64,000 nt of DNA from Rhodococcus_G sp042879035 (GTDB lineage: Bacteria; Actinomycetota; Actinomycetes; Mycobacteriales; Mycobacteriaceae), in contig NZ_JBIAOU010000023.1 in NCBI RefSeq assembly GCF_042879035.1, positions 8,011 to 72,010 of the forward strand, given 5' to 3'. Positions within the stretch are counted from its first letter, which is position 1. Every line of letters starts with the position of its first letter. The translations under genes were made by a program, and so were the position numbers. This document shows, piece by piece, positions 36,087-45,635 of the stretch. The notes under the pieces are model-generated. The model had not been told where the DNA came from, made no database searches, and saw only the letters and a list, made by a program, of their open reading frames with translations.

Positions 36087-36267
36087 TCCCGTGAAGGAGC
36101 AGCGGCATCGCACCCCGCCGGATACCCGGGATGAACCCACGAGCCCCCTTGGTTCCGGTGGTGGAACTCTCCGGCCAGGACTCCCAGGTTTCCGAAGCAC
36201 AGCGACAAGCCTCTCCCGTCTGCGCAGCAGGGACTGGCCGACAATGATCGACAGGAGATCGAGAAAC

Positions 36268-36870
36268 ATGGCGCGTATCACTCCGCTCAACCCGAAGGAT
36301 TGGGACGAGAGCATCTTCGACATACTGTCGAAAATCCCTGCGCCGCAGTCGCCGGATGGAATTTCCAGAAGCCTCGACGGCTTCCGCAACCTCGATCCCG
36401 AGGAGAGGCCGGTCGCCCACTCGTTGGGCACGTTCCTCCGGCACCCGGCCCTGACAGAGGCCTACTACACCTTCCTCGCCTACCTGTGGTCCGAGACCTT
36501 GACGCCTCGCCTCTACGAGTTGGCGGTGCTACGCACGAGCTGGCTCCAGAACGGCGAGTACGAGTGGGCGACACACTGTCGGCTGGTCCGCGCCTGGGAC
36601 ATCTCTGAGACAGAGGTCGAGGCGCTCATCGTCGGGGGCGACGACCCCTCGTGGACACCTGCCGAGGCAGCGCTCCTCCACGCGGTCGACGACCTCTGTG
36701 AGAAACAGAAGGTCGGCGACGAGAACTGGAAGCGGCTCTGCGCCGAGTTCGATCTTCAGCAGAGGATGGACCTCGTGGTGGTGATCACGACGTACATCGC
36801 CCTCGCAGCCACCCTGAACACCTTCGGCGTCGAGCTCGAGCCGGGAATGAAAGGATTCGCCGCACGATGA
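36268..36870 (+). CDS. Carboxymuconolactone decarboxylase-like protein
   Basis: The 200-residue CMD/AhpD-fold protein has ELAVLRTSWLQNGEYEWATH with the E-x-x-W-x-x-H pattern; the position of the usual AhpD Cys is Trp/Ala, so it is not a thiol peroxidase. Similar proteins sit beside P450 and dehydrogenase genes in terpenoid and lactone catabolism. AGGAG lies about 10 bases before ATG 36268. Its stop overlaps the next start by ATGA, giving a coupled pair with a VOC protein. Confidence 0.9.
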   Translation: MARITPLNPKDWDESIFDILSKIPAPQSPDGISRSLDGFRNLDPEERPVAHSLGTFLRHPALTEAYYTFLAYLWSETLTPRLYELAVLRTSWLQNGEYEWATHCRLVRAWDISETEVEALIVGGDDPSWTPAEAALLHAVDDLCEKQKVGDENWKRLCAEFDLQQRMDLVVVITTYIALAATLNTFGVELEPGMKGFAAR

Positions 36871-37358
36871 GTCCGTCCAGTCCGCTCGGAGAGCTCTTCC
36901 ACGTGGGTCTCCGCGTGGCCGACGTCAGGCACACGATGGCGGAGCTCACCGCCTCGACCGGTCTCGCGTGGGCCCCACCACAACGCGTGGCGATGCGTCC
37001 TTGGCTACCCGACACGGGATACCAGGACCTCGAGATCATCCTGACCGAGTCCGTCGAGGGACCGGTGCACACCGAGGTCACCCAAGGGCCTCCTGGCAGC
37101 ATCTGGGATGCCGAACTCGGCGCTGGACTACACCACTTCGGATTCTGGGTGGAGGACGTCGGCGAGACGGTTCGCTCTCTGGTGGAACAAGATTGGGTCG
37201 TCGAGATGGCAGGCGCCTCCCCTGAGGAGGGCTTCGGGGTATACGCCTACGTTCGGTCACCGAGCGGGGTCCTGTACGAGCCCGTCTCGACGATCTCGCG
37301 CAGCAGTCACGAGCGGTGGTGGGCCGGCGATGACCTGATCCCGGGCGCGCGCGCATGA
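36867..37358 (+). CDS. VOC (glyoxalase/extradiol dioxygenase-fold) protein
   Basis: The 163-residue protein has paired beta-alpha-beta modules, with LFHVGLRVADV at the start, GLHHFGFWVEDV in the middle and LYEPVST near the end, giving a His, His and Glu set for a metal site. The family includes epimerases, isomerases and dioxygenases. It is translationally coupled to CMD. A 16-codon ORF (37355-37405) overlaps its stop in turn, but I do not treat it as a gene. Confidence 0.88.
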   Translation: MSPSSPLGELFHVGLRVADVRHTMAELTASTGLAWAPPQRVAMRPWLPDTGYQDLEIILTESVEGPVHTEVTQGPPGSIWDAELGAGLHHFGFWVEDVGETVRSLVEQDWVVEMAGASPEEGFGVYAYVRSPSGVLYEPVSTISRSSHERWWAGDDLIPGARA

Positions 37359-37410
37359 CCGAGCAGCGCACCCGCTCGTGGGTCGATCAGCCCGAGAAGA
37401 ACTGACCGAT

Positions 37411-37446
37411 CTTCCAGTTACCCAAATAGCTTCCAGTTACCCAAAT
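37411..37446 (+). promoter_or_regulatory. Two 17-bp direct repeats upstream of the KstD-like gene
   Basis: CTTCCAGTTACCCAAAT is present at 37411-37427 and 37430-37446, a 19-base period of nearly two helix turns, ending 19 bases before the ATG. Two perfect copies at this place look like an operator for a dimeric regulator, or a recent slippage duplication. Confidence 0.65.
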
Positions 37447-37465
37447 TAGAATGTGAGGCGCAGCG

Positions 37466-39142
37466 ATGCCTGAGACAACTAGTGCTCGTTGGGACGAAAT
37501 CGTCGATGTCGTGGTGGTGGGGAGCGGCGTCGGCGCGTTGACCGCTGCCCTGCTTGCCAGCGATGGCGGCGCCAGCGTCATGGTCGCCGAAAAGGCTGAA
37601 TACATCGGTGGGACAACGGCGACGTCCGGCGGCGAGATGTGGATCCCCAACAACCGCTACATCGCCGACCAGGACTCTCGCGAGGAGGCCATCGCCTACA
37701 TCTCACGGCTCTCCGACGGACGCGCCGCAGATCCGAAGATGATCGAGGTCTACGTCGACACGGCTCCCGAGGCGCTCGACTACCTCGAGTCGCACACTGG
37801 CTACGCCTCCCGGCCGAGCATCACACCGACCTTCGCGATGAGCGACTACTACACGGTCATCCCTGGTCGGATTCCCGGCGGAAAGATCTATCCCCGCACG
37901 GTGGCCGCCGAGTCGTATCCCGCCCAGGCCGAGCTCGGCGAACATGCCAAGCTGGTGCACCCGAGCCCATGGGTGCAGCCGCAGGAGATCGCATTCGGTG
38001 AGAGCGACATCTCCGCCGACGAGCTCGCACGGCGGCAGCGTGAGGGCTACCGGGCGAAGGGTGGGGGGCTCATCGCTCCACTGCTCAAGGCACTCCTCGA
38101 CCGCGGTGTCGAGGTCCGTCCCTCGACACCGGCGCGCCGACTCGTCACGGACGACGACGGTGCCGTCATCGGCGTGGTCATCGAGGCGGATGGCGCAGAG
38201 ACTCGGGTTGGGGCCCGCAGGGGCGTCGTGCTGGCATGCGGCGGGTTCGAGTGGAACCCCGAGATGGTCAAGACCTACATCGGCCTCGACGTCAAGCCGG
38301 TCACGCCCTGGGCGAACACCGGAGATGGTCATCGTATGGCCATGGCGGTCGGCGCCAAGATGGGTAGCATGACCACGTTCTTCAGCCACGGCGTGGTCTA
38401 CGACCCGTGGCTGAAGGGGCCCGACGCCAAGCCGCTGCCGCAGATGACGCAGGGACTGGGTTCCGGTTCCATCATCGTGAACCAACAGGGCCAGCGGTTC
38501 ATGCACGGCGGCTACACCTACAACGACTTCTCCCACCCCTTCGGCATCTTCGACCAGCGCGACCCCGGCTTCCCCAACAAGCCGCCGGGCTGGATTGTGT
38601 TCGGCGCCAAGCACGTCGAGAAGGGCCTGTTCGGCTCGAGCTACGTTCCCGGCGAGGATCCTGCCTTGCAGGGACCGGACGGCACCCCCTCTCCAGGCTG
38701 GCTGGTGGTGGCCAACTCGATCCGTGAGCTCGCCGCCAAGATGAACGTCGACGCCGACGCGCTCGAGGAGACGGTCACCCGGTACAACAAATTCGCCGAG
38801 AACGGCGAGGACCCCGACTGGGGCGCTCCGGCGCAGAAATCGGTCATGTTCGGCCCGGACACCCTCAACCACAGTCCCGTCGAGGGACCGGTGTACGGGG
38901 CGATCCAGCAGTGGCCGGGCAGCATCGGCACGAACGGCGGTTGCCGGATCGATGCCGATGCCCGCGTCCTCGGCGAGGACACGCCGGTCATCGATGGCTT
39001 GTACGCGGCTGGCAACACCTCCGCGGCAGTTCTCGGCGGCGCCTACCCAGGCGGTGGCGCCGCCGTCGGCTCCAGCATGGTCACGGGCTACCTCGCCGGC
39101 CGACACCTTGCGGCGAAGGCGCCGCGAGACATCGGTGAATGA
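37466..39142 (+). CDS. FAD-dependent KstD/fumarate-reductase-type flavoprotein
   Basis: This 558-residue flavoprotein resembles 3-ketosteroid Delta1-dehydrogenase. The FAD motif VVVGSGVGALTAALLAS is at residues 15-31, followed by EKAEYIGGTTATSGGEMW. The C-terminal FAD and active-site segment GLYAAGNTSAAVLGGAYPGG contains the Tyr-Pro-Gly motif that in KstD holds catalytic Tyr and Gly. It probably desaturates a cyclic ketone. GAGG precedes the ATG by about 7 bases. The next gene overlaps by ATGA. A paralogue lies at 51389. Confidence 0.92.
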   Translation: MPETTSARWDEIVDVVVVGSGVGALTAALLASDGGASVMVAEKAEYIGGTTATSGGEMWIPNNRYIADQDSREEAIAYISRLSDGRAADPKMIEVYVDTAPEALDYLESHTGYASRPSITPTFAMSDYYTVIPGRIPGGKIYPRTVAAESYPAQAELGEHAKLVHPSPWVQPQEIAFGESDISADELARRQREGYRAKGGGLIAPLLKALLDRGVEVRPSTPARRLVTDDDGAVIGVVIEADGAETRVGARRGVVLACGGFEWNPEMVKTYIGLDVKPVTPWANTGDGHRMAMAVGAKMGSMTTFFSHGVVYDPWLKGPDAKPLPQMTQGLGSGSIIVNQQGQRFMHGGYTYNDFSHPFGIFDQRDPGFPNKPPGWIVFGAKHVEKGLFGSSYVPGEDPALQGPDGTPSPGWLVVANSIRELAAKMNVDADALEETVTRYNKFAENGEDPDWGAPAQKSVMFGPDTLNHSPVEGPVYGAIQQWPGSIGTNGGCRIDADARVLGEDTPVIDGLYAAGNTSAAVLGGAYPGGGAAVGSSMVTGYLAGRHLAAKAPRDIGE

Positions 39143-40509
39143 CCGCTCAATACACCCGAAACTCATCTGAGAGAGGTAAGACGTTGTCAGTCAAGCCAAA
39201 AAACCTGGTAAAGGGACCCCACGGTTTCGCGCGGTCCGAGGCCGAGACACCCTCTGGCATGGAGCCAGTGACGCTGTGGGGATCATCGCGGTTCGCCCTT
39301 CCCGAGGACACGAGGCAGACCTTCGTCCGACTGCAGGCCGAGGACTACGCACAGTCGCAGGGCATCCTCTACCAACGCGGCGGCGAGAAGACCGTCGTGG
39401 TCTTCAACCATCCGCGCGCGGGCTTTCCCTCTCCCTACCTCGCCCCCTTCCTGCTGGAAGCAGGCTTCGCCGTCTTCGGCGCGATGGGGCGGAACTTCCA
39501 CAACGACACGCCGTGTGTGCACGAATACCTCCTCGCAGACATCGCCGCGCAGGTCCAGTACCTCCGCAAGATGGGCTACGACAAGATCGTGCTGCTCGGA
39601 AACAGTGGCGGCGGCAGCCTCTCGACCTTCTACCAGGCCCAGGCCAACACGCAGCCGCCGGACCGCCTGACCGACACCGCCGCCGGCGACCCCTACGACC
39701 TGAACACGCTGGATCTGCCGCCGGCCGACGGGCTCGTCCTGTTCGCCGCCCACATTGGTGAAGGCCTCTTCGGGCTGGAGAACCTCGACCCGTCGGTCAC
39801 CGACGAGAACGACCCGCTCTCGTGCGACCCCTCGCTGGACATGTACAACCCGGAGAACGGATATCGCGAGCCCCCGCTCTCGAGCAGCTACACCTCTGAG
39901 TTCCTCGAGCGCTACCGTGCGGCCCAGGTCGCGCGGTGCGAGCGGCTGGACGCCAAGGCACGTGAGATCGTCGAGCGCAAGCGCAAGTACCGCACTCAGA
40001 TGCAGGATCCGAGCTTCGCTGATCTGCCCTTCCACGAGCGCCTTCAGATCACCCGGCTCGCAACGTCCTCCGAGTACCTCACTGTCGCTCGAGTCGGCGC
40101 CAACCCCGCCTACGCAGACCTCTCGATCGACCCCTCGACGCGGGTCGTCGGATCCCTGCTTCACCCGGACCCGCATATCGGCAACTACTTCCTCGGCGGG
40201 TTCGCCTCCGTGATGACGCCCGAGGGCTGGCTGTCGACCTGGTCCGGGCTCTCGTCACGCGCCAATGCCTTGGAGAACATCAAGAAGGTCGATCAGCCCG
40301 TGCTGGTGGTCAGCTACACCGCAGACGAGGGAATCCTTCCGCACGAGGCGAAGGCCATGCACGAGAACGCTGCGACCAACGACAAGTCGCTGGTCTTCGT
40401 CGAGGGGGACCACTACGCACACGCCCAGACCGAGCCGGTGGACGCGCCCATCATCGAAGGCGCCGACAAGCTCGTGACGTGGCTGAAGGAGCGTTACCCG
40501 GTCTCCTGA
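39139..40509 (+). CDS. Alpha/beta-hydrolase family protein
   Basis: The 456-residue protein has an alpha/beta-hydrolase core: VVVFNHPRAGFPSPY, the nucleophile elbow LLGNSGGGSLS (Ser about 155) and a C-terminal His in EGDHYAHAQ. A long insertion of about 150 residues, partly charged helix (KAREIVERKRKYRTQ), lies between elbow and His. It may hydrolyse an ester, lactone or C-C bond of the product of the flavoprotein it is coupled to. TTG 39184, after GAGAGG, is an alternative start. Confidence 0.85.
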   Translation: MTAQYTRNSSERGKTLSVKPKNLVKGPHGFARSEAETPSGMEPVTLWGSSRFALPEDTRQTFVRLQAEDYAQSQGILYQRGGEKTVVVFNHPRAGFPSPYLAPFLLEAGFAVFGAMGRNFHNDTPCVHEYLLADIAAQVQYLRKMGYDKIVLLGNSGGGSLSTFYQAQANTQPPDRLTDTAAGDPYDLNTLDLPPADGLVLFAAHIGEGLFGLENLDPSVTDENDPLSCDPSLDMYNPENGYREPPLSSSYTSEFLERYRAAQVARCERLDAKAREIVERKRKYRTQMQDPSFADLPFHERLQITRLATSSEYLTVARVGANPAYADLSIDPSTRVVGSLLHPDPHIGNYFLGGFASVMTPEGWLSTWSGLSSRANALENIKKVDQPVLVVSYTADEGILPHEAKAMHENAATNDKSLVFVEGDHYAHAQTEPVDAPIIEGADKLVTWLKERYPVS

Positions 40510-40530
40510 AATGAGTTCACCCCCGGGGGG

Positions 40531-40564
40531 GTAGGGCCGGCACCCAGGCGGGTGCCGGCCCTAC
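40531..40564 (+). terminator. 14-bp perfect hairpin after the hydrolase gene
   Basis: GTAGGGCCGGCACC (40531-40544) pairs with 40551-40564 around a 6-base loop, 21 bases after the stop codon. It closes the CMD-VOC-KstD-hydrolase unit. Confidence 0.85.
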
Positions 40565-41023
40565 GCACTTCCTGCCGCATCAGCTCGTTGTCGGATGCAG
40601 CTTTCGAGCCACACGGGAACCGGAGCCGTCGTTCACCGACAAACGACCGATCGGCCACCCCGTCCGGGATGGCCGATCAAAGTCTCTCGCTGGGGTGCCG
40701 CCGGCCCACTACTGATATGTAGCGAGGTTGTCAGGAGGCATGATGGGGCGCCGCCGGGGAGCTACCCCGACGGCGCGCCTCGGTGCTTCCTCGGCGAGAG
40801 TCCTGGTGGTGAGCCGGTCGGTTGGCGACGCGCGGTCGGACCGGGGGACCCTCCCTGCACGAACTGCTTGGGGGCATATTCGCGGGTTGGTTACCGCAGG
40901 ACGGTGTTTCGGCTGGACCGAGATCCGCTTGTCCAGCGTCGAGCGTCGACCGGGAAGGTCTGCTCATAGTAGTTGCGCGGGTCGACCCACGCGCTGCCAC
41001 CACCGACTCGGGGAGGAAGCAGA
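40565..41023. other. Spacer without a supportable gene
   Basis: Short frames are open on both strands but none has a family pattern or good start. One stretch near 40900 (RTVFRLDRDPL) faintly recalls a WYL-domain motif, too weak to call. Confidence 0.4.
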
Positions 41024-41722
41024 TCAGGTGACGGTCAGTCGTTCATGACCGCCAGGGATCAGCACCAGTCGGCAAGCTCGCGGGCGATGGCCACGTTCGC
41101 CACCGGCGGGCGCTTGCGGCGTTCGAGGAACCCACCCACCTGGCGTGCAGGCGAACAGTTGCCCTCGTCGCAGCGGGCCCGGGCAGCCGCCGGTGTGGTT
41201 GTTCCCGGTTCTGGTGATCGCCCCCTGCACCCGCGATGCCCCCGACGAGTACTCCGATGGCACCAGGCCGACGAATGATCCGATGGTGTTGCCGGTGAAT
41301 CGATTCCAGTCTCCGATCTCAACAGCCAATGCGAATCCGGTCAGGGTGCTCACCCCGCGCAGGCAACACATGCGGCGCACGACCGGTGTGAACTCACTGT
41401 CGGCGGCCATCTCCTCGATCGCGGTGTCGAGGCGCCCGCGGCGGGCCTGCACCGTCAGGACGTGATCGTCGGCGGCGGCGAACGCCATCCGTGTCGCCAG
41501 TGCAGTCAACTGCGGTGCCGCTTCGGTGCGCAGCCACCGATCGTGCGCTCCGGTCCAGGCGGCGCCGACGTAGCCGAGCAGGCGGTTTCGTTTGCTCGGT
41601 AACCCACGAATCTTGTGAGTGAGGTCCCGGCCCGCAAGAGCGGTCCACAGCACTTGGGGGGCGTCCCCCTCGATCACCGCTGACCCGCCCGGCGATCCGG
41701 CCGATGTCAACGTGGAGCACAC
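41024..41722 (-). mobile_element. IS110-family transposase, C-terminal half, frameshifted
   Basis: The minus strand reads MCCLRGVSTLTGFALAVEIG and GSFVGLVPSEYSSGASRVQG, the Transposase_20 domain of IS110 enzymes with its helix-hairpin-helix. After GNNHT a frameshift moves the C-terminus (RPPVANVAIARELADW) to another frame. The N-terminal DEDD catalytic domain is missing, so it is inactive. Confidence 0.85.
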
Positions 41723-41855
41723 GCAGCGCAGCGCGCATGAACGACGTTGACATCGACCCGCGCCGTGCGATCCTCCCCATCAACCGGGAGGGGGACGCCC
41801 CCGGCACGGGAGGGTGACCTCCCAACGCAAATCGTGTGTCACTCCATACCGTCGT

Positions 41856-43070
41856 CTAGGCAGACATGGTCTCCTCGGGATCCCACTCGAGCATCAGGTG
41901 GTTGACGCCGCGCAGCACGTTCGAATTCCACTCGGGTGTGTAGTCGGCCTTCAGGCGATAGTTCGGGATCCGCTTGTGCCACTCCCGCACCACGGTGCGC
42001 AGCTCCATGCGAGCAAGGTGCGAACCGAGGCAACGGTGCGGTCCGCTACCGAAGGCGAGGTGCGGCTTGTCGCCACGCGTCAGGTCGACCGTGTCGGCAC
42101 CAGGTACCGTGGGATCGAGGTTGGCGCCGCCGATGGAGACCTCCACTATGGAGCCGGCCTTGATGGGGCACCCGCCGATTTCGACATCGCGGGTCGCGAT
42201 CCGCCCGAGGACCGTCTGCACCGGAGACTCCCAGCGCATCAGCTCCTCGATCAGGTTGTTGGTGCTATCCGGGTCCTCGACCAGCATCTCGCGGGCCTCG
42301 GGGTGGGTGGCCAGGAAGTGGAAGATGCACTGCAAGGAGATCGACACCGTGTCGAGCCCGGCCGAGATCAGCAGGAACAGCGTGCGCGCGATCTCGTCGT
42401 CGGTCAGGGCACGCCCGTCCTCGAGCTTGGACTCCAGCAGGCGGGTGACCACGTCGTCGGCCGGCTTGCCCCGGCGATCGGCGATGACGCTGTAGATGTA
42501 CTCGTAGATCTTCGGCACGGTTTCAGCCAGGAGTGCCTGAGCGGCCTCCGCGCTTTCGGTCATATCGGCGTGATGGACCATCACCTCCTTCCAGTACAGC
42601 AGCGTCGGCAGCTTCGACCGTGGAAGTCCCAGGAGATCGATGAAGGTGGTCGCCGGCAGCGGAACGGAGATGGCCTCGGAGAAGTCGCACTCACCCTTGT
42701 CGATGATCTCGTCGATGAGGGCGTTCACCTTGTCGGCGACCTTCGGAATCAGCCCGTTCATCTGTCGCGGCGAGAACGCGGGGTCGAGCAGGCGTCGATA
42801 CGACGAGAGCAGGGGCGGGTCGATGCCGATCGGAATGACCGGCTGGGCGCTGCCCATGATCCCCTTGTTGCTGGAGAAGATGTCAGGGTTGCGGAGCACG
42901 TACTCGACATCCCCGCGGTCGATCACCTCGACGTGCCCCAAGGGGTGCTGATCGGTCATCACAGGGCCCCGAGCACGCTGCTCCTCGTAGTAGCCCGCGG
43001 GATCAGCAGAGCGCCGGTACGCGATATCCCGGAACCGTTCCTCTTCAGTCACTGTCTCCAGGTGTGTCAT
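41856..43070 (-). CDS. Cytochrome P450
   Basis: This 404-residue P450 has the I-helix LLISAGLDTVSIS (Ala-Gly-x-Asp-Thr), ExxR in EELMRWESPV and the heme loop FGSGPHRCLGSHLAR with Cys about 350. AAGGA lies 8 bases before ATG 43070. It shares an operon with a [3Fe-4S] ferredoxin at 43538 and a wrecked CoA-transferase between them, so the ferredoxin is its likely redox partner. It differs clearly from the P450 at 32765. Confidence 0.96.
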   Translation of the reverse strand: MTHLETVTEEERFRDIAYRRSADPAGYYEEQRARGPVMTDQHPLGHVEVIDRGDVEYVLRNPDIFSSNKGIMGSAQPVIPIGIDPPLLSSYRRLLDPAFSPRQMNGLIPKVADKVNALIDEIIDKGECDFSEAISVPLPATTFIDLLGLPRSKLPTLLYWKEVMVHHADMTESAEAAQALLAETVPKIYEYIYSVIADRRGKPADDVVTRLLESKLEDGRALTDDEIARTLFLLISAGLDTVSISLQCIFHFLATHPEAREMLVEDPDSTNNLIEELMRWESPVQTVLGRIATRDVEIGGCPIKAGSIVEVSIGGANLDPTVPGADTVDLTRGDKPHLAFGSGPHRCLGSHLARMELRTVVREWHKRIPNYRLKADYTPEWNSNVLRGVNHLMLEWDPEETMSA

Positions 43071-43146
43071 CTGGGAATCCTTCCAATCAGCGTGTGTGTT
43101 TGGGGTGAACCGTTTGGCCGCAACAAAGGCCCCATCGTGCGGGACA

Positions 43147-43530
43147 TCAGATGATGTCCGGGTCGATCCTGTGGACGTCCTCGAGCTCGTTACCGAGCTT
43201 CGCCCGGACACCGGGGAGGTAGTTGGTCATGAAGACGTCGCTGCGGCGGATCAGCTCCTCCAGGGCCTCGCGGGCCTCCGGCTTCTCCAGGGCCAGGCCG
43301 ACGCTGCGTTGCCTCGGTTGGGTGCGTCGAGGATCGGCGAGAAGCTGCTGTCGTTGATGATGGCGTCGATGCCGAGGACCGTGGTCAACCCGCGCTGGGC
43401 GTCTCCTCGCTCAGCATGCTCGACCTTGATGGCCTCAGCGCTCCACTCGGCCAGCACTGCTGCTGCGGATGGGACCATCCGTAAACGCGGCGACCTCGAG
43501 CACCCGCACGCCTGCCGTCGGCTGATGCAT
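43147..43530 (-). pseudogene. CaiB/BaiF CoA-transferase N-terminal fragment, two frameshifts
   Basis: ATG 43530 starts GVRVLEVAAFTDGP (after MHQPTA); a frameshift leads to VLAEWSAEAIKVEHAERGDA, and a second to SVGLALEKPEAREALEELIR and SDVFMTNYLPGVRAKL, ending at TGA 43147. These are consecutive N-terminal motifs of class III CoA-transferases, but the catalytic Asp region and the last two thirds are missing. It is 8 bases after the ferredoxin gene. Confidence 0.88.
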
Positions 43531-43537
43531 CAGGCCC

Positions 43538-43729
43538 TCACTCCGTGACGGTGATGGCGCGCTCGGGGCAGGCCCAAGCCGCCTCCTGGGCAGGTGTGAC
43601 CAGATCGCCTGTCACTTCGGCCACGCGGAGCTCTGCGTGCCCGCGGTCGTCGTCACTGAAGACGTCCGGCGCAATCTCGTAGCAACGTCCGTGTCCTTGG
43701 CAGACGGCCTCATCGAATTGGATCTTCAT
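43538..43729 (-). CDS. [3Fe-4S] ferredoxin
   Basis: The 63-residue ferredoxin has three cluster Cys (CQGHGRC, residues 10 and 16, and WACPE near 54), the C-x5-C...C-P pattern of single [3Fe-4S] ferredoxins that serve actinobacterial P450s. It heads the operon with the P450 at 41856. GAGAGG is close upstream of ATG 43729. Confidence 0.95.
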   Translation of the reverse strand: MKIQFDEAVCQGHGRCYEIAPDVFSDDDRGHAELRVAEVTGDLVTPAQEAAWACPERAITVTE

Positions 43730-43784
43730 ACGCGTACCTCTCCATCTTCTTCATCGATGTCTCATGCGAGTAGCAGGTGATCCA

Positions 43785-43885
43785 CACCCTGACAGGGCGC
43801 ACACTCCACTCGGGCCTGTGTGGTCGACCTTCAACCGACAGTTCGGGTCCGCTTGTGCCGCTTGTCGCCACGCCAGGCGAGAGGC
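43785..43885 (-). pseudogene. Echo of the P450 C-terminus
   Basis: The minus strand reads AQADPNCRLKVDHTGPSGV, parallel to KRIPNYRLKADYTPEWNSN of the P450 at 41856. At the base level 43800-43870 aligns with 41925-41990. It is a 30-residue scrap of a second copy, placed just upstream of the ferredoxin gene. Confidence 0.5.
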
Positions 43886-44109
43886 GGTACGCAAGGTCGT
43901 GGAACGCTTCTGGTCGGAGAGCTGGCGGGTCATCCCCAGCTCCCTTGTGAGGCGTGCCCGCGCCCTTGATGCAGTCTGCGGGCCGATGGAAGCTCCGGCA
44001 ATTGGCACTCCCACCCGCCGGGACAGAGTCCTCCTTCCCAATCTCCTGTTCGGGTGCGGGTTTCGACCACTCAGGGGCGGGCATCGATCGACCGTGACGG
44101 GGTGATGAA

Positions 44110-44305
44110 CCGAATCCGGCGTTCATCTGCACGGCGTCGTAGCCGCCGCGATCGTGCGGGATCGTATTGCGCTGCAGCTCACGGCTAATCGTCGATGCCG
44201 ATCGCCCCAGTCGCCGGGCAACCTCACGAATCGAGTGTCCGGCTGCTCGGAGGGTGGCGATGCGTTGCCGCTCACCATCCGCTGTCTCGGGCACCGTCGC
44301 ATCCT
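44110..44305 (-). mobile_element. IS30-family transposase N-terminal remnant
   Basis: ETADGERQRIATLRAAGHS and IREVARRLGRSASTISRELQ form the HTH_38 domain of an IS30 transposase, followed by decay. The intact IS30 at 58657 has the same motif (REIARRLGRDPATISREL). No catalytic domain remains. The spacer 44306-44594 holds no gene I can support. Confidence 0.8.
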
Positions 44306-44594
44306 CTCCGTCCTGCTCCTGCAGGGTGGAGGGTGCCCGAGAAGACCGTGCTCAACTATGCGCGGGCTCGGATTGCAGTGCCTGTGCGCCGCCGCAACAG
44401 TACCTCAGCCCCGACGGGTACCGCGCTCAAACATCCATCACCGCATGAGGTTTGATTGAGCTGTCAACTTCAGGGACCACTCCCGGGAGGCGCCTGGCCT
44501 GAGCCACGCGTGTTCCATCCACCCGGAGCACTGAGTTCGGGCATCACGACACCGCCAGAGCAATCCGTTCAAATATCTACCTATTTTAAATCGG

Positions 44595-44633
44595 TCAGAT
44601 ATAACGTATCTATATTAGTCAGATGTAACGTAG
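44595..44633 (+). promoter_or_regulatory. Direct-repeat operator candidate upstream of the IclR gene
   Basis: GTCAGATATAACGTA (44595-44609) and GTCAGATGTAACGTA (44619-44633) differ at one base and lie 24 bases apart within an AT-rich island (44570-44633), 80-118 bases upstream of the regulator start. They suit an autoregulated promoter. TATATTAG between them could be a -10 box. Confidence 0.6.
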
Positions 44634-44712
44634 GCCACACCACGTCCGGTGCACGCACAAGACACCCCAGCCGGGCTCCCCCGAAGGGGGAGAGGTGAAC
44701 CAGGAGATGAAC

Positions 44713-45543
44713 ATGACAGTTATGTCGGGCCCAGTGAGGCCACTGCCGTCGATGGTCACCCGAATGACCATCATCCTCGACACGTTCGACTCACCGCAGC
44801 GCAATCGAAGCCTTCATGACATCGCCGTGCTGACTGGGCTCCCGCGCTCGACCGCGCATCGAATCCTCGACCAGCTGGTTGAGCTGGGCTGGGTCGAACG
44901 CAGTGTGACCGGCTACCAGTTGGGCTGGCGCGCCAGTCATCTCTCCTCCCGCGCCAACGAGGACTCCCGTCTGCGCGTAGAGGCCGCACCGCACATCCAC
45001 GAGCTGGCCGTTCAGAGCCAGCTCATCGTCCACCTTGCCGTACTCGACGGCACGGTGATCCGGTACCTCGACAAGGTCGGTGGTGCAACCGCGCGGAACG
45101 TCCCCACGCGAGTCGGCGGCTCCGCACCGGCTTACACGACCGCCGTCGGCAAGGCCATGTTGGCCTACGTCGACGCAGAGTCATTGGACACGATCCTGGA
45201 GCGGGGACCCTCGATCGACCCGTCGCTCTCGCCCTTCTCGCTCCACCGTGACCTGGCGGCGGTGCGTATGCGCGGCGGTCTCGCCAAACATCGCAGCACC
45301 CGTTTGACGGGGGTCTCATGTGTCGGAGCCCCCATCTTCGATAACGAGGAGCGGATCGTCGGGGGCATCTCGCTGTGCGACGCAGGCACCGGCGCACCCC
45401 TGGACCGCTTCGCGCCAATGCTGCTGCAGCGGGCACATCGCATCTCACTTCAGCTTTCAAGTGGACAGGCCGGCGTGTCCGCGGGTCGACCACACGCGAC
45501 CTGCGACCTGATGCCGCAACAGAGCACAGCCGTCGCCACCTGA
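44713..45543 (+). CDS. IclR-family transcriptional regulator
   Basis: The 276-residue regulator has an N-terminal winged helix (LHDIAVLTGLPRSTAHRILD near residues 35-54) and the IclR effector domain from about 95, with GSAPAYTTAVGKAMLAY and a C-terminal GGISLCDAG. Such proteins respond to aromatic or short-chain acids and control adjacent operons, here most likely the ALDH unit starting 92 bases downstream. ATG 44713 is preferred because AGGAG lies 6 bases upstream; ATG 44707 and GTG 44695 are alternatives. Confidence 0.92.
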   Translation: MTVMSGPVRPLPSMVTRMTIILDTFDSPQRNRSLHDIAVLTGLPRSTAHRILDQLVELGWVERSVTGYQLGWRASHLSSRANEDSRLRVEAAPHIHELAVQSQLIVHLAVLDGTVIRYLDKVGGATARNVPTRVGGSAPAYTTAVGKAMLAYVDAESLDTILERGPSIDPSLSPFSLHRDLAAVRMRGGLAKHRSTRLTGVSCVGAPIFDNEERIVGGISLCDAGTGAPLDRFAPMLLQRAHRISLQLSSGQAGVSAGRPHATCDLMPQQSTAVAT

Positions 45544-45635
45544 GTCCGGGACGCCCAGGTGCGGACACAGCAATCAGTGCCGCCCAGGACCAGGGACATC
45601 CAACGCATACACATTACGAAGAATTAGGAGCAGTC

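Noticed and set aside
37355..37405. 16-codon ORF overlapping the VOC stop codon
   Set aside because: It starts with an ATGA overlap, but is too short and lacks a ribosome site of its own; chance is likely.
40700..41023. Possible WYL-domain regulator
   Set aside because: One short resemblance (VFRLDRDPL) in a region with stops in every frame is not enough.
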